A stretch of 64,000 nucleotides of DNA from Gordonia zhenghanii (lineage in GTDB: Bacteria > Actinomycetota > Actinomycetes > Mycobacteriales > Mycobacteriaceae): positions 186,001 through 250,000 of the forward strand of contig NZ_JAKKOQ010000008.1 in assembly GCF_021738965.1 (NCBI RefSeq), read 5' to 3'. The notes below the pieces were generated by a model. The model worked only from the letters and a program-made list of their open reading frames with translations. It did no database searches and had not been told where the DNA came from. A program made the position numbers and the translations under genes. Shown here in pieces: positions 9,060-19,439 of the stretch (position 1 is the first letter of the stretch; each line of letters opens with the position of its first letter).

Positions 9060-10133
9060 TCACGATTCGCCTGCCGACCATCGGGCGGCGACGCGCGCGG
9101 CAAGACTCGCCAACGACGGCGCGGCGTCGGTCATCGCGACGGAGGCCGAACCCACGTGGTCGGCTACGGACCACACCTCAGCGATGCCTTCGATCCTCGT
9201 GTCACCGCGCACTTGCCCCGCGAGCACGATGATCGGGACGCTGCCGGCCTCGGCGGCGAGCGCCGCGATCACCTTGCCGCGCACGGTCTGACCGTCGAAT
9301 CGACCTTCCCCAGTGACCACGAGGTCCGCCGCAGCCATACGGGACCGACGATCGGTCGCGTCGCCGACGACGTCCGCGCCCGGCCTGCGTCGCCCACCGA
9401 CCCAGAGGAGCGCCGCACCGAGACCTCCCGCCGCGCCTGCACCGGATTCCTCACGGACGTCCCGGCCTATCGCCGCGAGGTCGTCCGCCCACCCGGTGAG
9501 TCCGTCCTCCAGCACGGCTGCCGTCGCCGCATCGGCGCCCTTCTGCGGACTGAACACCGTGGCGGCGCCGTCGACGCCGAGGAGCGGGTTGTCCACATCG
9601 GAGGCGACGACCACGTCGACGTCCCGCAACAGTTCGGCGGCCGCCGCCGGTCCGCCGAGTGCGTCGAGGGCTCCGCGACCTCCGTCGGTGGTCGCGCTCC
9701 CGCCGAGTCCGACGACGATCCGGGGTGGCCGGTCGGCCAAAGCCGCCTGCACCAGTTGTCCGACGCCGAACGTCGTCGCGCTCGCAGCAGTCTCCGGGGA
9801 CGGCGCCTCCCCGAGGATCGCCAGACCGCAGGCCTGGGCGGCCTCTAGATACGCGGTGCCGTCGGCGGCGACCCCGTACTCGGCGGTCACCGGATCCCCC
9901 ATCGGACCCGCCACCCGCGCCGTCCGCACGGAGACCACCCCCGCCGCCTCGAGGACCGCGACGAATCCGGGACCGCCGTCCGACTGAGGCAGGACGTCGA
10001 ACGTGTCGTTCGGGCGTGCCGACCGCCACCCGTCGACGATCGCAGCCGCAGCCTGCGTCGCACTGAGGGTCCCACCGAACTCGTCCGGTGCGACCACGAC
10101 CGTGGCCCCGCGGGCTCCCGTTGCTTCGTCCAT
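9060..10133 (-). CDS. Glycerate kinase (GlxK/GckA family)
   Basis: A 357-aa member of the glycerate kinase type 1 family, which phosphorylates D-glycerate. Visible signatures are APDEFGGTLSATQAA near the N-terminus, DGGPGF, the glycine-rich GLGGSATTDGGRGALDALG, and VVTGEGRFDGQTVRGK in the C-terminal half; the Asp of ATTDGG and the Glu/Asp of TGEGRFD are family-conserved. M. tuberculosis Rv2205c (358 aa) is in the same position. ATG 10133 has TACCCT seven bases upstream and no ribosome site, so it is likely leaderless. The intergenic stretch 8924-9059 towards erpA shows no gene. Confidence 0.9.
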   Translation of the reverse strand: MDEATGARGATVVVAPDEFGGTLSATQAAAAIVDGWRSARPNDTFDVLPQSDGGPGFVAVLEAAGVVSVRTARVAGPMGDPVTAEYGVAADGTAYLEAAQACGLAILGEAPSPETAASATTFGVGQLVQAALADRPPRIVVGLGGSATTDGGRGALDALGGPAAAAELLRDVDVVVASDVDNPLLGVDGAATVFSPQKGADAATAAVLEDGLTGWADDLAAIGRDVREESGAGAAGGLGAALLWVGGRRRPGADVVGDATDRRSRMAAADLVVTGEGRFDGQTVRGKVIAALAAEAGSVPIIVLAGQVRGDTRIEGIAEVWSVADHVGSASVAMTDAAPSLASLAARVAARWSAGES

Positions 10134-10140
10134 GCGCCGC

Positions 10141-10146
10141 AGGGTA
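10141..10146 (-). promoter_or_regulatory. -10 box of a leaderless glycerate kinase promoter
   Basis: TACCCT on the minus strand, 7 nt from ATG 10133. It faces the TAGTCT box of the divergent gene, giving back-to-back leaderless promoters within 60 bp. Confidence 0.5.
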
Positions 10147-10179
10147 CTGCCCGATTCCAGGCGGCGGCCGGTCATCGCC

Positions 10180-10185
10180 TAGTCT
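10180..10185 (+). promoter_or_regulatory. -10 box of a leaderless promoter for the DUF3043 gene
   Basis: TAGTCT with 7 nt (CGAAGGC) to GTG 10193. Confidence 0.55.
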
Positions 10186-10192
10186 CGAAGGC

Positions 10193-10873
10193 GTGAAGCT
10201 GCCTTGGAAGTCCGATGCGACGAGCACCGACGACACCGTCGACGACGCCCAGACCACCGACGACGCCTCCACCGACGAGGCACGCGTCGAGCTCGGTAAG
10301 GCGAAGGCGACACCCGGCAAGGGTCGGCCGACGCCGAAGCGCCGCGAAGCCGAGAACAAGCGTCGCGGACCTGTCTCACCGCCGCCCACCACTCGTGCCG
10401 AAGCTCGGGCACGTAAGAAGGCGCTCAAGTCGACGATGAGCAAGGACGAGCGCAAGCAGGTCAGCGCTAAGCGTCGCGAGGCTCGCCTCGAGCAGCGCGA
10501 GAAGATGATGAGCGGCGACGAGAAGTACCTGATGCCGCGCGACAAGGGACCCGCACGGCGCCTGACCCGCGACATCGTGGACTCCCGGCGTAACTTCGCC
10601 GGACTGTTCATGCCGTTCGCGGTGTTCCTGATAGTCGCGATCATGATTCCGCAACTCGCGGTGATCGCGAACCTGGTGCTGCTCGTGTTCGTCGTGTTCA
10701 TGGCGATCGACTCGTACATCCTCGGTCGCATCGTCAACAGGCGAGTCCGCGAACGTCATCCGGACACACAGGAGAGCCGCTTCCGGCTCGGCTGGTACGC
10801 CTTCACCCGCGCCATGCAGCTACGTATGATGCGTGCACCGAAGCCGCTGGTCAAGCCGGGCGACAAGGTCTAG
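10193..10873 (+). CDS. DUF3043 family membrane protein
   Basis: A 226-aa actinobacterial protein of unknown function, related to M. tuberculosis Rv2206. The first ~75 residues are disordered, Asp/Thr-rich then Lys/Arg-rich. A charged helical stretch follows ([24 protein letters not shown], shown here only in part: [15 protein letters not shown]). Two adjacent hydrophobic segments lie at about 138-156 and 158-178 ([37 protein letters not shown]), and the basic C-terminus ends [12 protein letters not shown] 10193 was chosen because of the -10 box directly upstream. The cobalamin gene fusion begins 2 nt after the stop, so the two are co-transcribed. Confidence 0.8.
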   Translation: MKLPWKSDATSTDDTVDDAQTTDDASTDEARVELGKAKATPGKGRPTPKRREAENKRRGPVSPPPTTRAEARARKKALKSTMSKDERKQVSAKRREARLEQREKMMSGDEKYLMPRDKGPARRLTRDIVDSRRNFAGLFMPFAVFLIVAIMIPQLAVIANLVLLVFVVFMAIDSYILGRIVNRRVRERHPDTQESRFRLGWYAFTRAMQLRMMRAPKPLVKPGDKV

Positions 10874-10875
10874 AA

Positions 10876-12621
10876 GTGCGCACCCTGGTCCTGGGTGGGA
10901 CCCGATCGGGAAAGTCTGCACACGCCGAACGCCTTCTCGCCGACGCTGGCGAGGTCCGCTACCTGGCGACCGGTTCGGTACCCGCCGACGACGCCGCGTG
11001 GAACACGCGCGTCCGAGCTCATCGGGACCGCCGACCGGAACGATTCATCACGGTCGAGACTTCCGATCCAGCTGTGGAGCTGCGTGCCGATGCGACTGCG
11101 GCCGTCCTTCTCGACGATCTCGGCACCTGGCTGACGGGCGTCATCGACCGCGCCGGTGCGTGGGACGACGAATCGGTCTCCATCGATGATCACGTCGACG
11201 AGCTGTGTGCCGCAATCGGCGACCATCTCGGCGAGCTCACGATCGTCAGCCCCGAAGTCGGTCTGTCGGTCGTGGCGCCGACCGCCGCCGGGCGACGCTT
11301 CGCCGATGAACTCGGGGCGCTCAATGCGCGCGTCGCGCGGGCCGTGGACACGGTGCGGCTCGTCGTCGCTGGACGCGTGCTCGACCTTCCCGCCGACACG
11401 ACTGACACTGGCGACTCCGGTACTGGCGACTCCAGTGCTGCCGACTCCGGTGCTGGGACGACCACGTCCGCCGTGCCTGTTCCCGCGTCGGCCCTCGCAC
11501 CTGCCGTCACACCGGCGCACGAGCACCGCACCGTCGACTTCGTACCGCGCGACGTGCCCGACGGGACCGACGCCGAAGTGTTCGTCGCGATCGATCCTCC
11601 CGACCAGGAGACCGTGGCCCAGGCCGAGGCCCGACAGCTCACCCTCACCAAGCCGCCGGGATCGCTCGGGCTCCTCGAAGACCTCGGGACCTGGGTGTCG
11701 GCCTGTCAGTCGGCGTGTCCGCCGCGTCGGATCGCCGCTCCCGCCGTTGCGGTGTTCGCCGGTGACCACGGCGTCGCCCGCGACGGAGTCTCCGCTTTCC
11801 CGCCCGCAGTGACCGCTCAGATGATCGCGAGCATCGCGGCGGGCGGCGCCGCCGTCAATGTGCTGGCCCGCCGGGTCGGCGCGACGGTGCACGCCTTCGA
11901 CATCGCCGCCGACGTCGACCTTCCCGACGGCCACGCAGTGGTGACCGACTACAAAGTGCGCCGCTCCAGCGGGGACCTGCGGCGTGGCGAGGCCCTCACG
12001 ATCGCCGAAGCACGTCGAGCCGTCGCCGCGGGCCGCGCGATCGCCGACGGGCTCGTCGACTCCGGCGCAGACCTGTTGATCGCAGGCGACATGGGGATCG
12101 GGAACACGACTCCGGCAGCGGTCCTCATCGGCACCATCGCCGACAAGGAGCCTGTGGTCGTCGTCGGCCGCGGCACCGGAATCGACGACGAGACATGGAT
12201 TCGCAAGACCGCCGCGATCCGCGACGGCATGCGTTTCGGGCGCCGCTACCGCAACGAGCCGTTGGCGTTGCTCGCGGCGGTCGGTGGAGCGGACCTCGCC
12301 GCGATGGCGGGCTTCTACGCTCAAGCCGCGGTTCGCCGAACCCCGGTGATCTTGGACGGTGTGGTCACGACAGCGGCCGCACTCGTCGCCGAACAGATGG
12401 CTCCGGGTGCGTCGTCGTGGTGGCGCGCAGGCCACCAGTCCACCGAGCCGGCGCACACGTTCGCCCTCAAGAGTCTCGGCCTCGAACCGATCGTCGATCT
12501 GTCGATGCGTCTCGGCGAGGGCACGGGCGCGTTGACCGCGCTGTCGGTCGTCATGTCTGCCGTCGACATCCTCATCGACATGGCCACGTTCGACGAGGCC
12601 GGCGTCAGCGATGGGGCGTAA
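10876..12621 (+). CDS. cobU-cobT: Fusion of CobU (adenosylcobinamide kinase/guanylyltransferase) and CobT (NaMN:DMB phosphoribosyltransferase)
   Basis: A single 581-aa frame with two cobalamin nucleotide-loop enzymes. Residues 1-173 are CobU: P-loop GGTRSGKS (8-15), the GXVP-type [10 protein letters not shown], and [12 protein letters not shown] Thr/Ser/Gly/Ala-rich linker covers about 174-232. Residues from about 240 to the end are Cob[52 protein letters not shown] and the C-terminal RLGEGTGA, whose Glu is the catalytic base. CobU makes adenosylcobinamide-GDP; CobT makes alpha-ribazole phosphate. Both products feed CobS, encoded next with an 11-nt overlap. I see no stop or frameshift in the linker. 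In M. tuberculosis the two enzymes are separate genes (Rv0254c and Rv2207). The GTG start follows the previous stop by 2 nt. Confidence 0.92.
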   Translation: MRTLVLGGTRSGKSAHAERLLADAGEVRYLATGSVPADDAAWNTRVRAHRDRRPERFITVETSDPAVELRADATAAVLLDDLGTWLTGVIDRAGAWDDESVSIDDHVDELCAAIGDHLGELTIVSPEVGLSVVAPTAAGRRFADELGALNARVARAVDTVRLVVAGRVLDLPADTTDTGDSGTGDSSAADSGAGTTTSAVPVPASALAPAVTPAHEHRTVDFVPRDVPDGTDAEVFVAIDPPDQETVAQAEARQLTLTKPPGSLGLLEDLGTWVSACQSACPPRRIAAPAVAVFAGDHGVARDGVSAFPPAVTAQMIASIAAGGAAVNVLARRVGATVHAFDIAADVDLPDGHAVVTDYKVRRSSGDLRRGEALTIAEARRAVAAGRAIADGLVDSGADLLIAGDMGIGNTTPAAVLIGTIADKEPVVVVGRGTGIDDETWIRKTAAIRDGMRFGRRYRNEPLALLAAVGGADLAAMAGFYAQAAVRRTPVILDGVVTTAAALVAEQMAPGASSWWRAGHQSTEPAHTFALKSLGLEPIVDLSMRLGEGTGALTALSVVMSAVDILIDMATFDEAGVSDGA

Positions 12622-13357
12622 CCCGCTCACTGCACTCGGCGTGGCCGTCAGTTGGCTGACCGTCGCTCCGGTCCCGTCGCCCCGCGTGGACATGGACCGT
12701 CGGACCGGTGGCGCTGCGATCACGGCTGTTCCCCTGGTCGGCGCGCTGCTCGGCGGCATCGCTGCGGCCGCGGGCTACGGACTCTCGTTCACCGCGCTCC
12801 CCGACCTGCTCGTCGGAGTCCTCCTCGTCGCACTGTTGGCTCTGGCGACCCGCGGCATGCACGTGGACGGTCTCGCCGACACGGCGGACGGTCTGGGCTG
12901 TTACGGCGACGAGGTGCGCGTCCGCGAGGTGATGCGCAGCGGCGACGTCGGACCGTTCGGCGCCGCGACCCTGGCCGTGGTGCTGGGGGCGCAGGCGGTG
13001 GCGTTCGGCGCGCTGTCTGCGGATGAACGGTGGTGGGACATCGTGTTCGCGGTCGCGCTGGCCCGTGTGGCCGCCGTCTATGTCTGCCGCGCAGGGCTGC
13101 CGCCCGCGAACAGCAACGGTTTCGGCGCACTCGTCGCCGGGACTCAACGTTGGTCGATCCTCGTGTGGACCGTCGTCGCCGCGACCGCTGCCTGGCCGCT
13201 CGGGGTTCGCGCGCTGTGCGCGGTCGCCGCCGTCGCCGTGCTCTCCTACGTGTTCTCCGCCCACTGCCGACGGCGCATGGGCGGTATCGCGGGCGACGTC
13301 ATCGGCGCCGCCGTCGAACTGTCCACCGCCCTCGCCCTGATCGTCCTGCTGGTGTGA
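12611..13357 (+). CDS. cobS: Adenosylcobinamide-GDP ribazoletransferase CobS
   Basis: A 248-aa polytopic membrane enzyme joining adenosylcobinamide-GDP and alpha-ribazole (or its phosphate) to complete cobalamin. The signature [15 protein letters not shown] near residues 82-96 holds the conserved metal-binding acidic residues. Five or more hydrophobic segments follow. It starts [22 protein letters not shown], a typical CobS N-terminus. The 11-nt overlap with the upstream cobU-cobT frame implies translational coupling. It converges on ilvE 13 nt away. Confidence 0.93.
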   Translation: MGRNPLTALGVAVSWLTVAPVPSPRVDMDRRTGGAAITAVPLVGALLGGIAAAAGYGLSFTALPDLLVGVLLVALLALATRGMHVDGLADTADGLGCYGDEVRVREVMRSGDVGPFGAATLAVVLGAQAVAFGALSADERWWDIVFAVALARVAAVYVCRAGLPPANSNGFGALVAGTQRWSILVWTVVAATAAWPLGVRALCAVAAVAVLSYVFSAHCRRRMGGIAGDVIGAAVELSTALALIVLLV

Positions 13358-13370
13358 GCGACCGGGAGGA

Positions 13371-14477
13371 TCACGGAGCGGGGTGCAGCGTGGTCATCCA
13401 GCCGTGGGTGTCGGCGAACAGGCCGCGCTGAAGTCCGGTGAGAGTGTCGCGCAGCGCCATCGTGACCTCGCCGGTCGCGCCGTCGGCGACCGTGTATTCG
13501 TCGGTGTCGCTGAGGACGCGGCCGACCGGGGTGATGACTGCGGCCGTACCGCACGCGAACACCTCGGTGATCTCACCCGAGCGGACGTCCGCGGCGAGTT
13601 CGTCAGTGGAGATCTTCCGCTCCTCGACCGCGTATCCGGCATCTGCCGCGAGCGTCAGCAACGACTTGCGGGTGACGCCCGGGAGTAGCGAACCACTCAG
13701 CGACGGTGTCACGAGGCGTGCCTGCGACCCCGAGCCGTACACGAAGAACAGGTTCATGCCGCCCATCTCCTCGATGTAGCGACGCTCGATCGCGTCGAGC
13801 CAGACCACCTGGTCACAGCCCTTCTCCGCGGCCTGCGCCTGCGCGAGCAGCGACGCGGCGTAGTTTCCGCCGAACTTGGCTGCGCCGGTGCCGCCCGGGG
13901 AGGCGCGCACGTACTCGGTGCTCAAATACACACTGACCGGCTTCACGCCGCCGGAGAAGTAGGCCCCGGCAGGCGACGCGATCAACGCGTACCGGTACTC
14001 GTCGGACGGGCGCACACCGAGGCTCGCCTCGGTCGCGATCATGAACGGCCGCAAGTACAAGGACTCCTCTCCGCCCGCAGGCGGGACCCACGCGTTGTCG
14101 ACGGCGAGGATCTGGCGCAGCGACTCGACGAACACCTCTTCAGGGAGTTCCGGCATCGCGAGGCGACGCGCCGACGTGTTGAACCGTTCGGCGTTCGCCT
14201 CGGGGCGGAACGCGGCGATCGAGCCGTCGGGCTGCCGGTAGGCCTTGAGCCCTTCGAAGATCTCCTGGGCATAGTGCAAGACCATCGCCGCCGGATCCAG
14301 CGCGATCGGCCCGTACGGCGTCACCCGTGCCCGGTTCCAGCCGCGTTCCCGGTCATAATCGATCACCACCATGTAGTCGGTGAAGTAATTGCCGAAACCC
14401 GGCGCAGCGAGGATCTCGGCGCGGCGACCTTCGGAAACAGGGTGCGGATGTTCGGTACGGGAGAACTCCAAGGTCAT
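13371..14477 (-). CDS. ilvE: Branched-chain amino acid aminotransferase IlvE
   Basis: A 368-aa class IV PLP aminotransferase, the same length as M. tuberculosis IlvE (Rv2210c), acting at the last step of Leu, Ile and Val synthesis. Visible motifs are [14 protein letters not shown], the PLP lysine in [30 protein letters not shown] and [16 protein letters not shown] 14477 is preceded by TAGAAT at 7 nt, so it is likely leaderless; the frame extends to 14708 but that part is arginine-rich shadow sequence. Confidence 0.95.
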   Translation of the reverse strand: MTLEFSRTEHPHPVSEGRRAEILAAPGFGNYFTDYMVVIDYDRERGWNRARVTPYGPIALDPAAMVLHYAQEIFEGLKAYRQPDGSIAAFRPEANAERFNTSARRLAMPELPEEVFVESLRQILAVDNAWVPPAGGEESLYLRPFMIATEASLGVRPSDEYRYALIASPAGAYFSGGVKPVSVYLSTEYVRASPGGTGAAKFGGNYAASLLAQAQAAEKGCDQVVWLDAIERRYIEEMGGMNLFFVYGSGSQARLVTPSLSGSLLPGVTRKSLLTLAADAGYAVEERKISTDELAADVRSGEITEVFACGTAAVITPVGRVLSDTDEYTVADGATGEVTMALRDTLTGLQRGLFADTHGWMTTLHPAP

Positions 14478-14484
14478 GCAGACA

Positions 14485-14490
14485 ATTCTA
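14485..14490 (-). promoter_or_regulatory. -10 box of a leaderless ilvE promoter
   Basis: TAGAAT on the minus strand, 7 nt (TGTCTGC) from ATG 14477. The match to the sigma-70-type consensus is the closest of the set in this window. Confidence 0.55.
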
Positions 14491-14542
14491 ACGCCGACCC
14501 GCAATCGGCTCTCAGCGTGCCCGGGAGGGGGGCCGCCACGAG

Positions 14543-15652
14543 TCAGACGTGACCCTCGACGAACGGCGGCAACACCACGTCGCATTCGAGGGCGCGTCCG
14601 CGGACGTCGACCACGACGCTGGCGCCCTTCTTGATGCCGGATGCGACGTCGATGAACGCGAGGGCGATGCCCTGCTTGAGCGTCGGCGAGAACGTGCCAG
14701 ACGTGCACACGCCGATCTGCTCCCCGCCGGCCTCCGCGTGGACGGTGCAGTCTGCGCGCGGAACGCCCCGCCCGGTGGCCTTGAGTCCGTAGAGACGCCG
14801 CGCGGGGCCTGCCTCGCGCTCGGCGACGAGGGCGTCACGCCCGAAGAACTCGGGCTTGTCCCAGCCGACGGCCCACGAACTGCGGGCCTGGACCGGCGTG
14901 ACGTCGACGCTCAACTCGTGTCCGTGCAGCGCATAGCCCATCTCCGTGCGCAGCGTGTCGCGGGCGCCGAGCCCGGCGGGCAGGCCGTCCCGAGCGGTCA
15001 CTTCCGCGATCAGTGCGTCCCATACGACGCCTGCGTCCGCCCAGAGCGGCAGGACCTCGTAACCGTGCTCACCGGTGTACCCCGTCCGGCAGACCCGGAC
15101 CCGGCGGGTCGCCCCGTCGACGGTGATCTCGGCGTCGTCGAACGCCATGTAGTCCATGCCGGTCGGCAGCCCGAGGGCGTCGAGGACGTCGGTCGACCGC
15201 GGCCCCTGCACGGCGAACACCGCGTATTCGCGGTGCAGGTCGGTGATCTCGATGTCGTCGGGCACCACCGCACGCAACGCCTCGAGCACGGCCGACGTGT
15301 TCGCGGCGTTCGGGATCAGGAAGACCTCGTCGTCGCTCACCAGATAGGTGATCAAGTCGTCGATCACGCCGCCCTCGGGGGTACAGCACATCGTGTACTG
15401 GGCCTTGCCCGGCACGACCTTGCCGAGGTCGTTGGCGAGGGTGCGATTGACGAACGCCGCGGCGCCGGGGCCGGCGACGAGCGCCTTGCCGAGGTGGCTT
15501 ACGTCGAAGATTCCGACGGCCTCGCGGACCGCCGTGTGTTCGGCGACGGTGCCGGAATACGACACGGGCATGTCCCAGCCGCCGAATGCGGCGAACGATG
15601 CTTGCAGGGCTGCGTGACGGTCGGCGATGGGGCCTGCGAGGAGTTCGGTCAT
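14543..15652 (-). CDS. gcvT: Glycine cleavage system T protein (aminomethyltransferase) GcvT
   Basis: A 369-aa tetrahydrofolate-dependent T protein of the glycine cleavage system. Conserved features are [10 protein letters not shown], the folate-contacting [51 protein letters not shown] and the C-terminal [21 protein letters not shown]. tuberculosis GcvT (Rv2211c) is likewise directly upstream of ilvE. Here 65 nt separate them. gcvH, gcvL and gcvP are not in the window, and I see no glycine riboswitch in the 62-nt upstream gap. ATG 15652 has TACCGT at 7 nt. Confidence 0.94.
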   Translation of the reverse strand: MTELLAGPIADRHAALQASFAAFGGWDMPVSYSGTVAEHTAVREAVGIFDVSHLGKALVAGPGAAAFVNRTLANDLGKVVPGKAQYTMCCTPEGGVIDDLITYLVSDDEVFLIPNAANTSAVLEALRAVVPDDIEITDLHREYAVFAVQGPRSTDVLDALGLPTGMDYMAFDDAEITVDGATRRVRVCRTGYTGEHGYEVLPLWADAGVVWDALIAEVTARDGLPAGLGARDTLRTEMGYALHGHELSVDVTPVQARSSWAVGWDKPEFFGRDALVAEREAGPARRLYGLKATGRGVPRADCTVHAEAGGEQIGVCTSGTFSPTLKQGIALAFIDVASGIKKGASVVVDVRGRALECDVVLPPFVEGHV

Positions 15653-15659
15653 GCCCGCT

Positions 15660-15665
15660 ACGGTA
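15660..15665 (-). promoter_or_regulatory. -10 box of a leaderless gcvT promoter
   Basis: TACCGT on the minus strand with 7 nt (AGCGGGC) to ATG 15652. Confidence 0.45.
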
Positions 15666-15714
15666 TCGCCCGCGCCGACTCGAGGCACACGCACCTGTGG
15701 CAGAGTTGACTTCT

Positions 15715-17229
15715 GTGAGCAGCAACGATTTCTCCGCCCGCGAACGCGGCCCGCGCATCGAACTGACCACCGCCCTCGCCAAGGACGACGACGTCCTGGT
15801 GATCGGCCTGACCGTCCCGGACGCCGACGGCGAACCGCCGACGCTCCTCGTCGCCGACAACCTGTTCGACGATGAGACTGCCGACGGCGTGACAGCCGCG
15901 CTGGGTGCGTTGGGCGCGACCCACAAGTCCGGCGCGCTGACGACGATTCCCGCACCCGCGTCACTCCCGGTGTCCCGGATCCTCGCGGTCGGACTCGGCG
16001 ACGAGCCCGACGACGCCGAGTCGCTGCGCAAGGCCGCAGGCAATGCGATCCGCGCTCTGGACGGCGTCGCCACTGTCGCGTCGACGCTCTCGGCGGCCGC
16101 GATCGGCCCCGTCGCCGAAGGCTTCTACCTCGGCGCCTACCGGTTCGACGAGTTCCGCACCGACAAGTCACGCTCGGACGAGCGCCCGCCCTCGAAGGTG
16201 CGGCTCTTGGCTCCGAAGACCAAGGAGAACCGGGCCGAGCTCGACCGCGCAGTTGCGGTCGCCGACTCCGTCGCGATCGCGCGAGACCTGGTGAACACCC
16301 CGCCGAGTCACTTGTTCCCCGCCGAGTTCGCCGAGCGCGCCCGCGTCCTCGGCAGCCAGGCCGGGCTGCGCGTCGAGATCCTCGACGACACCGAGCTCAC
16401 GAAAGCCGGCTACGGCGGCATCGTCGGGGTCGGCAAAGGCAGTTCGCGGCCGCCACGCCTGGTCCGCCTCATCCACGAGGCGAAGGGCTCGGACAAGAAG
16501 GTCGCCCTCGTCGGCAAGGGCATCACTTTCGACACCGGCGGCATCTCACTCAAGCCCGCAGCAGGCATGGAGGCGATGACCTCCGATATGGGCGGAGCGG
16601 CAGCGGTCATCGCGACGGCCGTCGCCGCTGCACGCCTCGACGTCGGCGTCACCGTCATCGCGACCGTCCCAATGGCCGAGAACATGCCGTCCGGGACTGC
16701 GCAGCGACCGGGCGACGTGCTGACCCAGTACGGCGGGACCACCGTCGAGGTACTCAACACCGACGCTGAGGGACGCTTGGTCCTTGCTGACGCCATCGTC
16801 CGCGCGTGCGAGGACGAGCCCGACTACCTCATCGACACCGCGACCCTGACCGGCGCGCAGATGGTCGCTTTGGGAACCCGCACCCCGGGTGTCCTGGGGA
16901 CCGACGAGTTCCGCGATCGAGTGGCCGCCCTCTCGCAGAGCGTCGGCGAGAACGGCTGGCCGATGCCGATGCCCACCGAACTCCGCGCCGACCTCGACTC
17001 GCGGGTCGCAGATCTGGCGAACGTCACCAACCACCGGTGGGGCGGAATGCTGTCGGCCGCGATGTTCTTGCGCGAGTTCGTCGCAGACGACGTCGGGTGG
17101 GCCCACGTCGACGTCGCGGGCCCGGCGTTCAACTCCGGCGGCCCGTGGGGATACACCGCGAAAGGCGGCACCGGCGTGCCCGTGCGGACCCTCGTCGCCG
17201 TCCTCGAAGACATCGCAGACAAGGGGTGA
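15715..17229 (+). CDS. pepA: Leucyl aminopeptidase (M17 family, PepA/PepB)
   Basis: A 504-aa two-metal cytosolic aminopeptidase; M. tuberculosis PepB (Rv2213) is 515 aa. The C-terminal catalytic domain carries [17 protein letters not shown] (metal-binding Lys and Asp), MTSDMGGAA (Asp) and the family signature [13 protein letters not shown] (Asp and Glu ligands plus catalytic Arg). The N-terminal domain begins [16 protein letters not shown]. The start GTG 15715 is chosen for alignment to the family; the longer frame to 15586 overlaps gcvT antisense. Divergent from gcvT. A short imperfect hairpin (CTCCTAC/GTAGGAG, 17242-17261) follows the stop. Confidence 0.93.
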   Translation: MSSNDFSARERGPRIELTTALAKDDDVLVIGLTVPDADGEPPTLLVADNLFDDETADGVTAALGALGATHKSGALTTIPAPASLPVSRILAVGLGDEPDDAESLRKAAGNAIRALDGVATVASTLSAAAIGPVAEGFYLGAYRFDEFRTDKSRSDERPPSKVRLLAPKTKENRAELDRAVAVADSVAIARDLVNTPPSHLFPAEFAERARVLGSQAGLRVEILDDTELTKAGYGGIVGVGKGSSRPPRLVRLIHEAKGSDKKVALVGKGITFDTGGISLKPAAGMEAMTSDMGGAAAVIATAVAAARLDVGVTVIATVPMAENMPSGTAQRPGDVLTQYGGTTVEVLNTDAEGRLVLADAIVRACEDEPDYLIDTATLTGAQMVALGTRTPGVLGTDEFRDRVAALSQSVGENGWPMPMPTELRADLDSRVADLANVTNHRWGGMLSAAMFLREFVADDVGWAHVDVAGPAFNSGGPWGYTAKGGTGVPVRTLVAVLEDIADKG

Positions 17230-17427
17230 CCAGCTCCACAACTCCTACTCACGGGTAGGAGGGCCACTCCCCTGAGCGCACGACAGTCGGCGGGTACTGT
17301 GAATCGCGGGAGTCGGTCGATCCACCGCCTGCAGCCTGCGTCACGCATAACCCCCGCGGACGCAGATCAGACCCGCATCGGCTAGACCGGACATAACAAA
17401 GTTCACGAGTTTAGGGAGTCACACGCA

Positions 17428-19209
17428 ATGGCCTTCTCTGTTGAGATGCCCGCACTGGGTGAGAGCGTCACCGAGGGCACCGTCACCCAATGGCTGAAGC
17501 AGGAAGGCGACACCGTTGAAGTCGACGAGCCCCTGCTCGAGGTCTCGACCGACAAGGTCGACACCGAGATCCCGTCGCCGGTCGCGGGTGTTCTCACCTC
17601 GATCCTGGCGCACGAGGACGACGTGGTCGAGGTCGGCGGCCAACTCGCGTTGATCGGTGACGAGGGCGAGAGCGCCGATTCCGCTCCCGAATCGGCCCCT
17701 GCCGAGCCTTCCGAGCCCGAGCCTTCCGAGCCGGAGCCTTCCGAGCCCGCGCAGGAGACTCCCGCTGCGACCGAAGCCGCCCCGGCTGAGTCGGCCCCGA
17801 CTGAGTCCAGCTCTGCCGAGTCCGCCGCCGCGGGCTCCGCCTCCGGCACCGACGTCGTGATGCCCGAACTCGGCGAGTCCGTCACCGAAGGCACTGTCAC
17901 GAACTGGCTCAAGCAGGTCGGCGACACCGTCGAGGTGGACGAGCCCCTGCTCGAGGTCTCGACCGACAAGGTCGACACCGAGATCCCGTCGCCGGTCGCA
18001 GGCACACTGCTGGAGATCGTCGCCGACACCGACGACGTCGTCGAGGTCGGTGGCCGGCTGGCCGTCGTCGGAGACAAGGACGCCGCCCCGGCAGCATCCG
18101 CTCCGGCCGCGCCGGCTCCGAAGGCCGAATCTACTCCTGAGCCCGCGCCGACTCCCGAGCCCGAGCCGCAGGCGGCTCCCGCAGCTTCGACTCCCGAGCC
18201 AGCGGCGCCCGCTCCGGCATCGAACGAAGCAGGATCGAACAAGGCAGCACCGGCAGAGGCGAACACCCTCGAGTCGACGCCGTACGTTACTCCCCTCGTC
18301 CGCAAGCTCGCGGCCGAGAACGACGTCGATCTGTCGTCGGTCTCCGGCACCGGTGTCGGCGGCCGCATCCGCAAGCAGGACGTGCTGGCCGCGGCCGAAG
18401 CGAAGAAGGCTCCGGCGGCAGCACCGGCTCCCGCCGCAGCACCGGCCGCCGCTGCGCCTGCCGCCGCGAGCCCGGAGTTGGCTGCGCTGCGCGGCACCAC
18501 GCAGAAGATCAACCGCATCCGACAGATCACTGCCGCGAAGACCCGCGAGTCGCTGCAGAGCAGCGCACAGCTGACGCAGGTCCACGAGGTCGACATGAGC
18601 CGTGTCGCAGCGCTGCGGAAGTCGGCGAAGGCCAACTTCCAGGCTGCCGAGGGCGTCAACCTCACGTACCTGCCGTTCTTCGCCAAGGCCGTCGTGGAAG
18701 CGCTCAAGGCGCACCCGAACGTGAACGCGTCGATCAACGAGCAGGCCAAGGAGATCACGTACCACGCGAACGTGCACCTGGGCATCGCCGTCGACACGCC
18801 GCAGGGTCTGCTGTCGCCGGTCATCCACAACGCCGACGATCTATCGCTGGCCGGTCTGGCTCGGGCGATCGCCGACATCGCCGACCGTGCGCGTAACGGC
18901 GGCCTCAAGCCGGACGAGCTCGCAGGCGGCACCTTCACGATCACCAACATCGGAAGTCAGGGCGCGCTGTTCGACACACCGATCCTGGTTCCGCCGCAGG
19001 CGGCGATGCTCGGCACCGGTGCGATCGTCAAGCGCCCCGTCGTACTGACCGCGTCGGACGGCACCGAATCGATCGCCTCGCGGTCGATGGCGTACCTGCC
19101 GTTGACCTACGATCACCGTCTCATCGACGGCGCCGACGCCGGTCGTTTCCTGACGTCGGTCCGCCAGCGACTGGAAGCGGCGGAGTTCGCCGCCGATCTA
19201 GGGCTGTAA
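17428..19209 (+). CDS. dlaT: Dihydrolipoamide acyltransferase E2 (DlaT/SucB), two lipoyl domains
   Basis: A 593-aa E2 core enzyme. Order: lipoyl domain 1 (about 1-78, lipoyl Lys43 in STDKVDTE), an Ala/Pro/Glu/Ser-rich linker (80-135), lipoyl domain 2 (about 139-216, Lys181), a second Ala/Pro linker, the E1/E3-binding domain (about 286-322, [20 protein letters not shown]), a third linker and the catalytic domain (about 365-593) with His563 and Asp567 in [12 protein letters not shown]. In mycobacteria this protein (Rv2215) is the E2 of pyruvate dehydrogenase with AceE, encoded here at 49.3 kb; LipB and LipA just downstream supply its lipoate. AGGGAG precedes the ATG. The two lipoyl-Lys regions share 62 identical nucleotides (17524-17585 and 17938-17999). 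Confidence 0.94.
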   Translation: MAFSVEMPALGESVTEGTVTQWLKQEGDTVEVDEPLLEVSTDKVDTEIPSPVAGVLTSILAHEDDVVEVGGQLALIGDEGESADSAPESAPAEPSEPEPSEPEPSEPAQETPAATEAAPAESAPTESSSAESAAAGSASGTDVVMPELGESVTEGTVTNWLKQVGDTVEVDEPLLEVSTDKVDTEIPSPVAGTLLEIVADTDDVVEVGGRLAVVGDKDAAPAASAPAAPAPKAESTPEPAPTPEPEPQAAPAASTPEPAAPAPASNEAGSNKAAPAEANTLESTPYVTPLVRKLAAENDVDLSSVSGTGVGGRIRKQDVLAAAEAKKAPAAAPAPAAAPAAAAPAAASPELAALRGTTQKINRIRQITAAKTRESLQSSAQLTQVHEVDMSRVAALRKSAKANFQAAEGVNLTYLPFFAKAVVEALKAHPNVNASINEQAKEITYHANVHLGIAVDTPQGLLSPVIHNADDLSLAGLARAIADIADRARNGGLKPDELAGGTFTITNIGSQGALFDTPILVPPQAAMLGTGAIVKRPVVLTASDGTESIASRSMAYLPLTYDHRLIDGADAGRFLTSVRQRLEAAEFAADLGL

Positions 19210-19228
19210 GACGCCCGAGACATCGCGA

Positions 19229-19268
19229 CCGCCGTCCGCTGCGACCCTCGGGTCGCGGCGGGCGGCGG
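19229..19268 (+). terminator. Terminator hairpin after dlaT
   Basis: 19-nt arms at 19229-19247 (CCGCCGTCCGCTGCGACCC) and 19250-19268 pair with few mismatches around a tiny loop, 20 nt past the dlaT stop. The rest of the 19210-19439 gap shows nothing else I can name. Confidence 0.7.
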
Positions 19269-19439
19269 TTCGGCGTCTGACGGCAGTCCGCCCCGAATCG
19301 GTCCGCCCGGGAGAATTCCGCCACGGAATAGTTTGCGCCGCACTTGATGTTGGACTGTCTGTGCGTGCACGGACCGATCACCCAGTCCCCGTCAGCCTCG
19401 TCCTGGCTGCCTCCCCCATTTCCGTCTAGGAGAATCGCT

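Noticed and set aside
10194-10876. Possible cobalamin riboswitch before the cobU-cobT fusion
   Set aside because: Only 2 nt separate the fusion from the previous gene, and no B12-box-like sequence was found before that gene or before cobD.
15653-15714. Possible glycine riboswitch upstream of gcvT
   Set aside because: The divergent gap is 62 nt and gcvT looks leaderless; no space for an aptamer.
17657-18580. Proline/alanine-rich direct repeats considered as a CRISPR or minisatellite
   Set aside because: They are the Ala/Pro/Glu linkers of DlaT in frame; no regular spacer structure.
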